A stretch of 64,000 nt of DNA from Paramarasmius palmivorus. Lineage: Eukaryota > Basidiomycota > Agaricomycetes > Agaricales > Marasmiaceae. Of this stretch, positions 43,857 to 54,309 are shown piece after piece. Where the stretch lies: positions 372,001 through 436,000 of the forward strand of contig JAYKXP010000011.1 of NCBI GenBank assembly GCA_037176845.1, in the 5' to 3' direction. Both the position numbers and the translations under genes were made by a program. Every line of letters starts with the position of its first letter. The stretch's first letter is position 1. The notes beneath the pieces are model-generated. The model was not told where the DNA came from. It did no database searches and saw only the letters and a list, made by a program, of their open reading frames with translations.

Positions 43857-45110
43857 CTAATCTATTCTTGCCCAAGGTATTTTCTTCCACTTCCCAAAGC
43901 AGGAGTTATACTCCACTACCACTAAATGCCGAGACTTATCCATTGCTCTCTGCACCACCACAAGCTCAATCTCGTTGCTAACATGTGCTCGCGGGAACCA
44001 TCCCCTGAGATTGTCTGTAGAAATCCTCCTGGTAGGTGAGTCACCACCCTCGAATTTGATTGTCAACCTCCTACAACGCGTAGAATTTACGAGCGCATCC
44101 TCGAGCTCTATCCAGGGGTAATCCTTCTGCACAGCTATCTGCCACAACCCTTTCACTTTGACAATAAACTCCTCTAGCCTCAATCCTTTGCTGCGTTTGA
44201 TTGCAGTGCACCACGCGCCAAACATAGGATCATGGCTTCCCAGACACGGGGAAATGTTGCATGAGATTGTGCGGAGGTTTTGGCAGCCATCGAACCTGAG
44301 GAAAGAGGATGGGGAAGCATATGAAATTCCGTCGAAGCTCACATGCCTGAGAGTGCCTGCGCCTGCGCTGAGGATCAATGGAAGATATGCGATCGATTGT
44401 CTCGTGAAGCCCTCAACGATGAGCTCACGAAGTTGGTTGAACCGCAGAGAAGAATTCGAGGAAGTCGCCCAATGAAGAAATGTATCGACGGCTCTGGATT
44501 CTCCCGAGATATTCAATGTGCGAAGGTGAAGGCGTGGTAGGTGGTGGTCCGAGTCAGCCGCAGGTGGAATTGAATGTGCACCTGCGATTCCTAGTGTTTG
44601 AAGCCGGAGATGCTGAAGCCCGCCACATGTCGCCAGGTCTTTGCAGATGCTAAAGGCCTCGTTTACACCAAGTAAATCGCAGGGAAACAGAGAGAGGCTT
44701 CTAATTCTGGGTGCTTCGTCTCCACCAAGAACTGTTCGAAGCTGCAAGGCTGTGAAATTTTGAATAAACACATAAAGTACGACGCTTTCCAAAGCTGTAA
44801 AACGTCGGACAATATTTGCGCAAGAGAGGAGTGCTTCGGAGGTCTCTCCTCTATTGAGGACAAGGATCAGTTCTATAACATGCCCAGCCAGACGTGGTGA
44901 CATCTCGAGTAGGCGATAGAGCCGGCCCACCGAGCGTGTCCCCAAAGAGACACCGTGGAACAGAAGACGTTGTGATACGGGAAGGAGGCAGCGTGCAGCT
45001 AAGGCACACTGTCGAAGGGTTTGACTATCCCTGTTTGGATCTAGATTTTCCAAAATCGTATCGAGCAATTCTTGGGGTAATCTTGCAGCTGCATTATCCT
45101 GCACCGGCAT
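43857..45110 (-). CDS. F-box/LRR-like protein, family A
   Basis: Start MPVQDNAAARLPQELLDTILE at 45110; upstream codons to 45230 are leader-intron sequence with acceptor TTTCTAG. The F-box runs to TLRQCALAARCLLPVSQRLLF. Blocks: LLEMSPRLAGHVIELILVL, LRTVLGGDEAPRIRSLSL, ICKDLATCGGLQHLRLQTL, SSNSSLRFNQLRELIVEGFTR, LRTISCNISP, WCTAIKRSKGLRLEEFIVKV, YPWIELEDALV and WFPRAHVSNEIELVVVQ. About 417 residues, intact. Sister of the gene at 40-41.2 kb. Each of the two is followed by a family C gene, suggesting that an A+C pair was duplicated together and the A copies diverged faster. Predicted SCF substrate receptor. Confidence 0.8.
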   Translation of the reverse strand: MPVQDNAAARLPQELLDTILENLDPNRDSQTLRQCALAARCLLPVSQRLLFHGVSLGTRSVGRLYRLLEMSPRLAGHVIELILVLNRGETSEALLSCANIVRRFTALESVVLYVFIQNFTALQLRTVLGGDEAPRIRSLSLFPCDLLGVNEAFSICKDLATCGGLQHLRLQTLGIAGAHSIPPAADSDHHLPRLHLRTLNISGESRAVDTFLHWATSSNSSLRFNQLRELIVEGFTRQSIAYLPLILSAGAGTLRHVSFDGISYASPSSFLRFDGCQNLRTISCNISPCLGSHDPMFGAWCTAIKRSKGLRLEEFIVKVKGLWQIAVQKDYPWIELEDALVNSTRCRRLTIKFEGGDSPTRRISTDNLRGWFPRAHVSNEIELVVVQRAMDKSRHLVVVEYNSCFGKWKKIPWARID

Positions 45111-45666
45111 ATCAGCACTAGTAGCACACCTAGAAATAGTTGTATCAGGACTTCCATAAAAGTTTGTCAATGATAACGCACAAATGATCCAGCCGATCTC
45201 TCGGTCTTTTTTTGAATCTCTCTTCTTCACTGAACGAGCACGTCAGTTGGCGCTTGAATGAGCCGAAATCAAGCCGTAGACCCAATCTGTATTGAATAAT
45301 CAGTCGCACTTGAAACTTGCAAGCTGGTGGAATGATTACCAGCTACTGTCTTGATTAGCAGTAGAGCACCAATGCAGGATAGAACGACAGAATGGTGAAT
45401 GCGGGATGTCGTCGTCTGTATGGAGGGATAGAACAACTCCTGAGATAGTCAGGCAATGACAGATCTCAATCGTAAGAGGATAAAAGGCTCAGAGGAGTGG
45501 GCGCACTGTCAGTGCCGGTGGTTGATGGTGGTAAGTGAACAAGTGCTGCGCGTGTGAATCATCGGTACTGACGCATTGTTGGAAGAAGACAAAAGAGATT
45601 CAACATATGCATCGTGGATATCCTACAGTTACTCGTACTAGTACATCAAAACCAACAACCTTAACA
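45111..45666. other. Spacer
   Basis: Leader intron of the family A gene and the duplicated 3' flank of family C copy 2. No separate gene is seen. Confidence 0.5.
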
Positions 45667-47690
45667 TTATGATCCACTGGTATACATGACTCGGACACAA
45701 CACCCGCGTTGCGATCCCGGCGGTACATAAGTAAAAACCGGACGCAGACACTTCCTGCTCTGACACCAAGGCATATCTCTCCCAAGTATGTCCATGAACT
45801 CGGTTGCTTTATCCCAAGCAACAGTACCAGCACGTAAATCAGACATACATAGTTGGAGGCGCATCGCTCCATGAAGGTGTTCTTGCTTCGGAATGACCTC
45901 GGGAACTGCAAAGACCAATTCTTCCAATCGTGGCACAGAACGCTCCAGCGCTCGGTCAAATTCCAGCCGGTTTTGTAGAGAAGGCAATTGAGAAATCTCA
46001 ATGAAAGACAGGCATGTGTGGGGAAGGGAAAAATGAAACATCGAAAGGATGCAATCCGGGTTTTTTGTCTGGATATCGATCTCTTGTAGCATTGGTGCTA
46101 GGATCGAGAGATCGAACAATTTGGGGGCTTCCCTTTCTAGAGATTAATGAGTAACTATAGAAAGAAATCATGACATATACGACTTACTTTGGACATCTTT
46201 CAGCGATTTGTACGTGTCATCTCGAAGGAGACGAAACTTCAGCCGGCGGAGATCCTTCCCGCAAAGCGTCAACTTGAACATTTGTCCAATGGCGTTCAAC
46301 CTCGGGTTTAGGGGATATTCTGGCTTGGGTAGCCGGCCCATAAAAGTGGGGTTAAGGTCAACGAATGTCAACTGCTCCAGGCCAACCAATTCCAAACCAC
46401 CTGCGTAAATCAAACGCAAGAAGGCTTCGAAATCAGTTTCGAGAACCCGCGTTCGAACTGGCATGCGTTCCCCGACACAAGACAATTCTGATTTTGTAGC
46501 ATCTGCTTCAGAGATGGAGTAAGAACAAAGTCCAAGGTATCAATTGAATCAGTCGTACCTCCGCTAACTTCAGTCACAGGTAAATGTGCAGGCCTGCCAT
46601 CCTTGTTCAGAGATTGGGTACGCACTCGACTACACTTCAAATTCTCGAGCCTATTCCCCAAAGCAACCAAAAGATGGTAGAACTGGATTGGAGAGGCAAA
46701 GCTGATTCTCTCCAGATTCAAAGTTGTTACTCCGCAAAACAACGAAATGTCTTCGATGAAGCAGTCGCCAAGTTTAGTTTGTCCCATGAAGGTAGCGGGC
46801 CCTTCGATGGTGATAGTCTTGACCCCTTTGAGAACATCTCCGCACCACCTGAACTCCTGGTCTGACTCGCTGGAAAATGGGTACTCGGGTGAGACAACCA
46901 ATTCCTTGATTGTCTCCAGACCAAGGCTATAATGTGGAGAAGTGTATAGCTGTCGAAGGGTGGAGAGACGGGAGTTGGGCTCCGGTATTCGAAAACAATA
47001 TCCGACCCAAAGTTGTATTCGGGCTGCAATGAGCCATGCTTTGGAGATGAGAGAGACTGTGCAGAGTCCTCTGAGATCACGGCGATGTAGTGGGGTGCGT
47101 TGAGAGGATATAAAGTGTAGGATTATTTTATTGAGAATTTCGGGTGGGAGATAAGGGGCAGGTTGTTGAGCCTCTGCGTTAGATGTAGCAGACGAAGGGA
47201 TTTGATTCGCCATATTCGTCGGTGCGAAAGGCAACAGGGTAACAGGATGCGGTGTTGAACCTTGGGGCTTTTTGAAACCTAGGAAAAAGGAGACATAAAA
47301 AAGGAGCCATTCAATTCCCAAATCCCGGTTCCGAAGAAAAAAGGAGGCCCAGCTATGATTCATCCTTGCTAATAAACGACGTCAACAATGAGTACTTGAG
47401 TCGCAGTCAGCAAAGACGGGGAAGGTACGCAGTGCAACAGTGATTTGTCTGCATGCTATCTCTAAACCTGCTCCCACCAACGCTGGCCTGTCGCTACGAA
47501 TTATTAATGCTCCTGGCAAACCTCTGAGTTTGGAAAGAGGCCTGGCTTGTTGTTCTCGAACGACTGAGCAGTCGGAAAGATATGGTCGAGGCGAACGGAG
47601 ATTTGACGATGATGGCGGGAAAGCTCTGTTCAAAGGAGCAGTGCATCAAAAACGAACTCGACAACTGTAGCTTTCACTTGCCTCTCGACA
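45460..47690. repeat. Segmental duplication, copy 2
   Basis: Partner of 41430-43700, in direct orientation about 4 kb away. It covers the family C gene and both flanks. Confidence 0.75.
45667..47213 (-). CDS. F-box/LRR-like protein, family C, copy 2
   Basis: Start MANQIPSSATSNAEAQQ at 47213, same exon plan and splice sites as copy 1. The F-box is LPPEILNKIILHFISSQRT, then VSLISKAWLIAARIQLW. Differences from copy 1 are scattered substitutions plus in-frame indels: four residues are missing in the segment after TFVD, three in the segment after PKP, and three are added before LTLCGKDLRR. The reading frame is open throughout after removal of two introns, giving about 480 residues that end in VRVMYTSGS. 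Retention of frame through several indels suggests that selection still acts on both copies. Predicted SCF adaptor. Confidence 0.78.
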
Positions 47691-48041
47691 TAGACTGAAA
47701 ATACCAAATGGTGAGCTAAATCTGACATTGAGAGCTGGTAGAATGTTTACCAGCTTATCCTGAGTGCAGTAGGGGCACCAAGAGGATGAAGATAGAATGA
47801 CACGACAAGTTTGCGATAAGTAGCGGTTGCGGGAGTCCGAAGTCGTCTGTCAGTGTATGGAAGGCTGGAGCGTGTCGGTATGTAAGGCTGACACGCTCCA
47901 GCCGCGTGCGTACTATCATCCTATATTTGTCTGGTAATACAAAGCTACACAGGTCCTACAATAATACATAGCAATAAATACACGTACATGTAACATCTAC
48001 AACAATTCAGTACAGGTATGTCTAGAGATCCTCAATAGACC
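47214..48041. other. Spacer with hairpin
   Basis: The right part of the segmental duplication (to about 47690) and the 3' region of the AA14 gene, with a strong inverted repeat listed separately. Confidence 0.5.
47863..47903. repeat. Perfect 14-bp inverted repeat (hairpin)
   Basis: GGCTGGAGCGTGTC (47863-47876) pairs exactly with GACACGCTCCAGCC (47890-47903) across a 13-nt loop. It lies 140 nt beyond the stop codon of the AA14 gene, so it could be in its 3' untranslated region or be a foldback remnant. Confidence 0.85.
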
Positions 48042-49791
48042 CTATGATAGTAATACAGCCAAAGGAATGAAAGTAACGAGCAACTCGACTGGCGAGTAAA
48101 CACGACGCCTAGAGGCAGAATTCTGTACAGATGGTTCGGAGACAGTAGGCACACTAAGAGGTGTACCAGTAATAGTGGTCGTAGATGGAGGCCTGGTAAC
48201 GACGGCAGTAGATGTAGGTGCAGAAGTAGGTCCCGCTGACAACCGTATGGTCGTCATGGATGGTGTTGGCGACGAGGAGAGCGGAGGTTGAGATTGACTC
48301 AAACTGGAGCTGGAGCTCTGGGGAGGATCAGCGGGCGGAGGCTGCTGGACAGCAAAGATATCTGACTGAGCGCCTACATAATTATCGACGTCAGCTCCAT
48401 AGAAGCATTCACAAGCTAAAGCAACTGCTTACCATTCTTGAACCCCAGCTTGTCATTATACGCCGGGCTTCTAGGCGCTCCACTTAGGTCCTTTCCTTCA
48501 ACTTCGATGTTATCGCCTTCGAGTTGATTCCAAAAGACCATCTGTTTTGATCCTCGTGTGCAGTTCCCCGGAGAATCTTCGCACCAGACGGCCGGTTTTG
48601 CTGGCAATGCAAGAGGTGCAGTGCCAGGTGTACCAGTAACATTGCACTTGTACGGGAACATGTACATATTCGGTTCGCCACAGCCATTCGGTATCTACAT
48701 CGCCAAATCAGCAGCGAAGACAAAGCGAACAAGGAGCGAAACTTACCCAGCCCCACTGTGTATAAGGAACAATCACCATGAGAAAAGGCTAAACGAGCAA
48801 GGACGAGAAAACTTACAGCACAATGGCATCCACCTGGGGGACACGCAGGTAAATTCGGTACCTGGTAGGTTGCGATACGCTTCCACGGGGAGCTAAACAT
48901 GGAAATTATATCAGAATTCAGTGGTATGGAACATAGCGAAGCACTCACTGATACAGGACTGAAAAAACTACGAGGTTCTCAGGCGTCACTTTTTGGAGGT
49001 CTGACTGCAAGCGTATTAGTTTCAGAACGAGAACACAGTAGACGGTCAAACATACTTGGTAAGAGATGGCAAATGCTGTTCCCGAGGCCATCGTCTCGTT
49101 CTCAGTGTGAACTGCCGTACCACTTAGAATCAACCCAGGCATTTCCGAGAAGAAGAAAAAACGTACTGTTAGGGTCCGTAATGCACTTCGGCAGCTCCCC
49201 CTGCTTCGCGACACCGAACTCACTATCCTTCAAGTTCTTCAGCGGCCCAGGGAAGGTCCCGGCTTTCTTGCCGTCATTTGACAAAGTGGTGAACGCGCGA
49301 TTTGTGGCAAGCTCGACAGTGAAGTTTCCATTGGCGGGACTAAATGTTTGTTGTATCAGCGTTGTGGCACGTAAAAGATAATGAGGATATGTTACAGTTC
49401 AAGGAAATCGCCTGGAGCTGGAGGGAATTCGTCGCACTGAAAGCAGGTTCAAGACATCGTTCGATTACGCATGAAGATCAGAAAGCGCACCTTGTCGATG
49501 TGATGCATCCACCAATCTTCCTTCTTGAGCTTCATGTCGAAACATTAGCACACAGTTCCGTCTCGCGACTGACGATGTACACACCTTGAAGAGAGGTACG
49601 ACTGGGTTATTGTTGTTTCCATTGACTTTTCCTGGGACGGTCCCGTTCAAGCAGTACATTCCTATACAATATCATTTTAGTATCGTCCCGCAAAACATAA
49701 TAAAGAGAAACGCACCTTTGTGCCAAGCAGCAACATGACCATAGACTCCCAGCGATAAAGATAAAAGCAAAAAGAACGGCGTAAAAGACAT
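48042..49791 (-). CDS. AA14-type lytic polysaccharide monooxygenase, GPI-anchored
   Basis: Eleven exons. The signal peptide [18 protein letters not shown] is followed at once by His ([11 protein letters not shown]), the N-terminal copper ligand required of an LPMO. Then come [20 protein letters not shown] (second copper His region), [85 protein letters not shown] and [15 protein letters not shown]. These blocks match the basidiomycete AA14 family, reported to act on cellulose-associated xylan during wood decay. A Ser/Thr/Pro-rich linker and a hydrophobic C-terminus ([13 protein letters not shown]) indicate a GPI anchor. Exon 9 is only 9 nt (48747-48755), coding W-G-W between good splice sites. 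Confidence 0.85.
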
Positions 49792-50025
49792 TATTCCACA
49801 GCGCACCAGGCGAGGGGATATTAGAGATGATGGAGGTATTGGTACAAGTGAGGTTGGATTGCAAAGACCCTGGCTCGCATTGTTCTGCTGAAACTGACGG
49901 TCGTCGAAGGCTATTGTTGTCCCTTACGTCAACTGAACAATAGGAAAGAAAGTCATGCCGTGATGTGTGTCACGGTCAGGTGCGTAATGTCACGCTGTTT
50001 CCGACTTTGTCCCGCACCCGTCATC

Positions 50026-51389
50026 ATGTCGTCTAGCGTACCTTCCCCGCAACTACCCTTTGAAATCATCGAAAAAATCCTAATTTACCTCACAGGAACC
50101 CCCGTACGAGCACAGGACACTCACTATCCGGACTTACTCACCTGCTCTCTTATCTCCCGATCATGGGTAGCGCCTGTTCGGAAGCTTATGTGGAATTTGG
50201 TGTATTTCGTGGTCCCAAGCACTGAAGAGCGCCTTTCAGAGTTGAAGATTCTATGTAACTCTGAATACTCCACTCTTCAGCTGGACAGGATCGTATACCT
50301 TTGGATGACAGATCCTCAAGGTACCACCTTTTCCTCTTTCCTCGAAGCGTTTCAGGCGAGGTTGCCTGGGGTTCGCAGTATCCGACTCAAGAGCTCCTGT
50401 AATACACCTTTGGCTGCTCTTATTGGCCCAGAGTTTATCGCAGCTCTCGATTTCTGGAGTCTCCGTACTCTAGAGCTGCACGGGGCAACCTTTCGTTCCA
50501 TCGATGAGTTCCTCGCTCTCTTTTGCTCGCTTAACGACCTCGAATTTTTATCGTGCCATGATATTCGACTCACAGAAGACAGGGATCTGGACCAGAGCAG
50601 AACGTCGACGGTACCGCACATCCACACACTCCAAGTCGACGTCACCCTATTCTTCACTCTCTTCTCGCATGTTACATTGAGCCACCTTAACGAGCTCATC
50701 CTCGAAGACGATCCGGGGACATCTTGGGTGACTCCCTCACCCAAGTGGGCAGATATCAGATATATACTATCTCTGACGAAAAATATTGAACGACTCACGC
50801 TACGATTGTTCAGGCCATATGGAGCGATTGGCCTAGTGAGTAGTCATTTCAGTTGATTGTTCAATAACTAAAAATCGGTGTTCTAGGGTTCGGTACCACC
50901 GATGACCTCCCTGCTGAGATCCTTGACCTACCCAAACACACTCCAAAGCTAAGAGAGCTGAGTCTGTATATGGGTGGACCAGGTCGTTCCTTCGAAACCT
51001 ATGCAACCTTTTACACATACCACATGTTGACTTTGCCTAAACCACATCCTACTTTGTCGATCCTCAGGCTACCCGTGCTCCCTACTGCACAAATAACCAG
51101 ATTTGATCGATTACTCCAGGATTGCATGCCAAACTTGCAGGCACTCAAGTTTGCTACCGAGCTTCTTGGTGAATCTATACAGGATGCCCTAGATGACGCA
51201 AAGCAAATCGATATGGAGGAGCTGGAGGAGCGTAGCGTCTCTAACCCACAACTTCGGTCTGTACGGGATAGAGCAAAGGCATTTTTGGACGGTCTGGAAA
51301 GATCAATGCCTTTTTGTGCAGCCAGGAAATGTCTATTCCCGACGTTCGTCACGGATGAAGAGGGAATAGAAGCGTTTATTTCTCAATAA
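50026..51389 (+). CDS. F-box-like protein related to families B and C
   Basis: Start MSSSVPSPQLPFEIIEKIL at 50026. The F-box is LPFEIIEKILIYLTG, then LLTCSLISRSWVAPVRKLMW. Blocks: SEYSTLQLDRIVYLW, LRTLELHGATFRSIDEFLALF, ILSLTKNIERLTLRLF, then after an intron LSILRLPVLPTAQITRFDRLL, CMPNLQALKFA and MPFCAARKCLFPTFV, which parallels the MPWCRSRECLCP block of families B and C. The intron preserves the frame if GTAGTC after GLV is the donor and TTCTAG the acceptor; a GTGAGT four bases upstream gives the wrong frame. About 430 residues. Predicted SCF adaptor. Opposite in strand to the main array. Confidence 0.7.
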
Positions 51390-51738
51390 GGGTTCGTTGA
51401 TGTATGTTGCTTACTACTTTCGCCTCTCCGCATAATCGAAACTCGTCGTCTTTTGCATATTCAGATTCAGCATGCGAAGCATGTTTCGATGCGCCGCCGT
51501 CAAGCTGCCGTGGATTCCGGGAGGACAGCGGGAATTTACCACTCCTTCGTAAGTTTGGGAGAGCGGCATACGACATTAACACCCTTACCGGATTCTCGGA
51601 CATGTTGACTACGCGTTAAGCGGTGATGGCCGGCGATAGCTATCGAATCAGTATTTGTTTCTAGTTTCTACACAAAAAAGTACATAAGTACAGCTGGAAT
51701 TCAAGGGTAAAAGGTCGAAACGTCTTTCTTTCAGCATA
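51390..51738. other. Convergent spacer
   Basis: 349 nt between the 3' ends of an F-box gene and the membrane-protein gene. No gene is seen. Confidence 0.5.
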
Positions 51739-53061
51739 TCAACGAGATCTCAAACCGGCAACATCCTTTTCAAGCGCTTGACGCAACGCCTCGATCGCAG
51801 CATCGAGCCACTGAACATGTGGTACCTCTGCCTCTTTCAATCTCTCCCCAAACGCAACCATCCATTCCTCCATCTCCTTGGTAGTGTTCCTTCCTGCGTC
51901 CACAGCCAAAGGAAACGCCAGAGACGCATTTCGGGACCAATCCTCTACAAGCGCTTTGACTTCTTCACCTGGAAGAACTGCAATCGTACCTGCAGTGATG
52001 GCGGTAATATCGGTGAAGACTGCCAGGGGCCAAACCCGTTTACCGGTCATGGCAATAGACTGGAGGATGGAGAAAAGACCACGGGTGCGGCCTGCGTAGA
52101 TTGCTGATTGTATGGCTGACGCCCACGATCCTGTCAACAAAGTCAGAACACAACAATCCAAAATACAACACGCCATTCATTCTTACCTGCAGTAGGGCCT
52201 ATCCTCCCGAAACCCACAACCCTCAACACCGCCAACATGCCAAAGCTCAAAAGAAGCTCGCTCGCAACGACAATGAGGACAAGCTCAGCACCGGCAACGA
52301 GATATGGATGTTCCTTCTTGTATGTGTTGAATGAGCGGATGGCCTTCCTCACTTCTTCGGGCAAGAGTTTGAGTTGAACAGAGATGAAATCGCGGATAGA
52401 TTTCACCACGTCCTCAGCAGTGGATCTGTTATCCGAAATAACCTGTTCAAGGGAGTGCTTTGCTACCTCAAGGGCGTATCGAATGCGACGAAGTATCTCG
52501 TGGTAGCCTGGAATCTGGACACCGGATGTTTGGATATCGGAAGGATGATAGATGTCGACTCCGTCATGCTTTTGCAGAGCTTGCTCGACGTTGACTTGAA
52601 AGAAAGATTGGAACTCGACCAGATCAAAGTCCGAGGTAGCACCTTGCAAGGTACTTGCATCGTCGGTCAGACGTTGGGCCGCGTCTGATAGTAAGTTAGT
52701 AAATCTTTGCCGAAATGACCATGATTTGTAGTGAGTACTTACCATCGATACTCCCCAGATCTGATACAAACTCATCCCAAGGCCAGTATGTGTGATTAAC
52801 AGCGTTGGTCATGTAATATCCCCCACGTATTGTCATGACATCCTTCAAGTCGGGAACCTTCCTAAACCCGTTGGTAATAGCGAACAGAGTCTTCTGGTGG
52901 TCCGCAACCCTTTGTTGTTCAAATTCCTTTGACATCGATGAGCTCCATCTCCTGACATCCCCTGGGCCTCTAAAGTCGATGATGTTGTCACTGGCATATG
53001 CTCCCAGCAAACGAAGGATGAAGTAGAGAATTGCGATGAAAATTGTGAGTATCCCAAGCAT
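51739..53061 (-). CDS. Membrane protein with IFI6/ISG12-like segment
   Basis: Three exons, about 400 residues. An N-terminal hydrophobic helix (MLGILTIFIAILYFILRLLG) is followed by a long helical, charged region (SKEFEQQRVADHQKTLFAI, VNVEQALQKHDG, AEDVVKSIRDFISVQLKLL) and a second hydrophobic block (YLVAGAELVLIVVASELLL). Next comes a Gly/Ala-rich stretch, VVGFGRIGPTAGSWASAIQS, then SILQSIAMTG. The G-F-G-x-x-G-P-x-A-G-S-x-A-x-x-I-Q-S pattern is the core of the interferon-alpha-inducible 6/27 (ISG12) family, which also occurs in fungi with unknown function. The C-terminal third (LPGEEVKALVEDWSR onwards) is soluble and helical. It may act at mitochondrial or other internal membranes by analogy only. 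Confidence 0.6.
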
Positions 53062-54309
53062 AGTTGGGGCTGAGGAAAGAAAAAAGACTGGGAATACGAT
53101 GCCTTTACTGAACCGTTGCCAAAGCGAGGGCTTTTATGTATACGATCTTCATTTATTTATGTAAACTTGTTCTCGTCGGCGGTAACCTTGCTCCACAGAA
53201 CAAAGCATATGTACCTCGACAGCGGCCATCAGAAGGACGCGCTGGATCGAGGGTCCCCTGTCTTCGGACGTTCGGCTAAAGGCTCGAGGTTGCTGATAAA
53301 TGCTGTGGGTCCTTGGAATGAGGGAGGTCAGCTGGAGTTGCAATCAAGGAAGCAGTGTTTAAGGATAAAACATCTACGATATTGAACCTCGACGAACCAA
53401 ACTGTATGAATAACCTGGAAGCAGGTTGTAAATCGAGACCTTAGATACGCGAGACATAACCTACAGCCCTGTCGGTACGTCGTAGGTCACTACGTCCGTC
53501 CTGCCTTCTCGGTCTTGGTGGGCTTATAGGAATATCTGCAGCACAAATGAATACGGTTTCCCGTGTGCCGCCAAAACAATCTCCGATATAGGGAACCGGC
53601 CCTACTCTCTAGCGTTCATAGTGTTAATAGAGCATATGGACGCTTCCGAACAAGCTCCCAGATTGAACCTAAATTACGCTTGAGTCACCCTTGGTCAGCA
53701 AAGGCCGAGAATCGAAGAAGGAGCAAAACAAATATGCTCTAATACCTGTAAGTGCGATGCATTCCTCTGATATTGTGGTTGTGTTGTGGGCGATCGTGGG
53801 TGTTTAGAACAAAGCAAGTCACTCTGCTTTCGGCACTTGCCGACACTAGTTCCGTAACAACGTCCCTAAATTGTCGCAGGCGGCAGTTCACCCAAACTCA
53901 AAGAGGCGAAAGCGAGACTCATCAGAGCCGAATTTTCTGAGGAATATCTGGATATGATTAGCGAGGCGGATAGAAATTATGGAGCATGGAGGCTTGCACC
54001 AACTCTTGACTCGGAGGCGCACGTGGGACCATGACGAGCGCCCAACGAGCGCTTCTCTTTTTTGACCTGGACCACCATCTCCTCGTCACTTGTTCAGCTA
54101 TTCTTGATTCTCGGAGTGTGAATAAGAACCTCAGAATCGTTCTTTCCTGGCAATCCATGGTCATGAGGTCCCGAACGAATCCTAAACACGGTCCAAAAGT
54201 ACGAGCATTTAGCGCATCTCTCTCACACCGTTTATTCATATCCAAGGACTTTCACAGACTGCGTCCCAATTACTCATAAACCCAAAGTGAACCTTGACGG
54301 ACCCCCAAA
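53062..54309. other. Intergenic region
   Basis: 1.25 kb upstream of both the IFI6-like gene (minus) and the P450 gene (plus). No motif-bearing gene; the minus-strand frame at 53958-54245 is unsupported. Confidence 0.45.

Noticed and set aside
45111..45230. N-terminal extension of the family A gene to 45230
   Set aside because: The extra sequence is a leader intron with donor GTGCGT and acceptor TTTCTAG, conserved in position in the paralogues.
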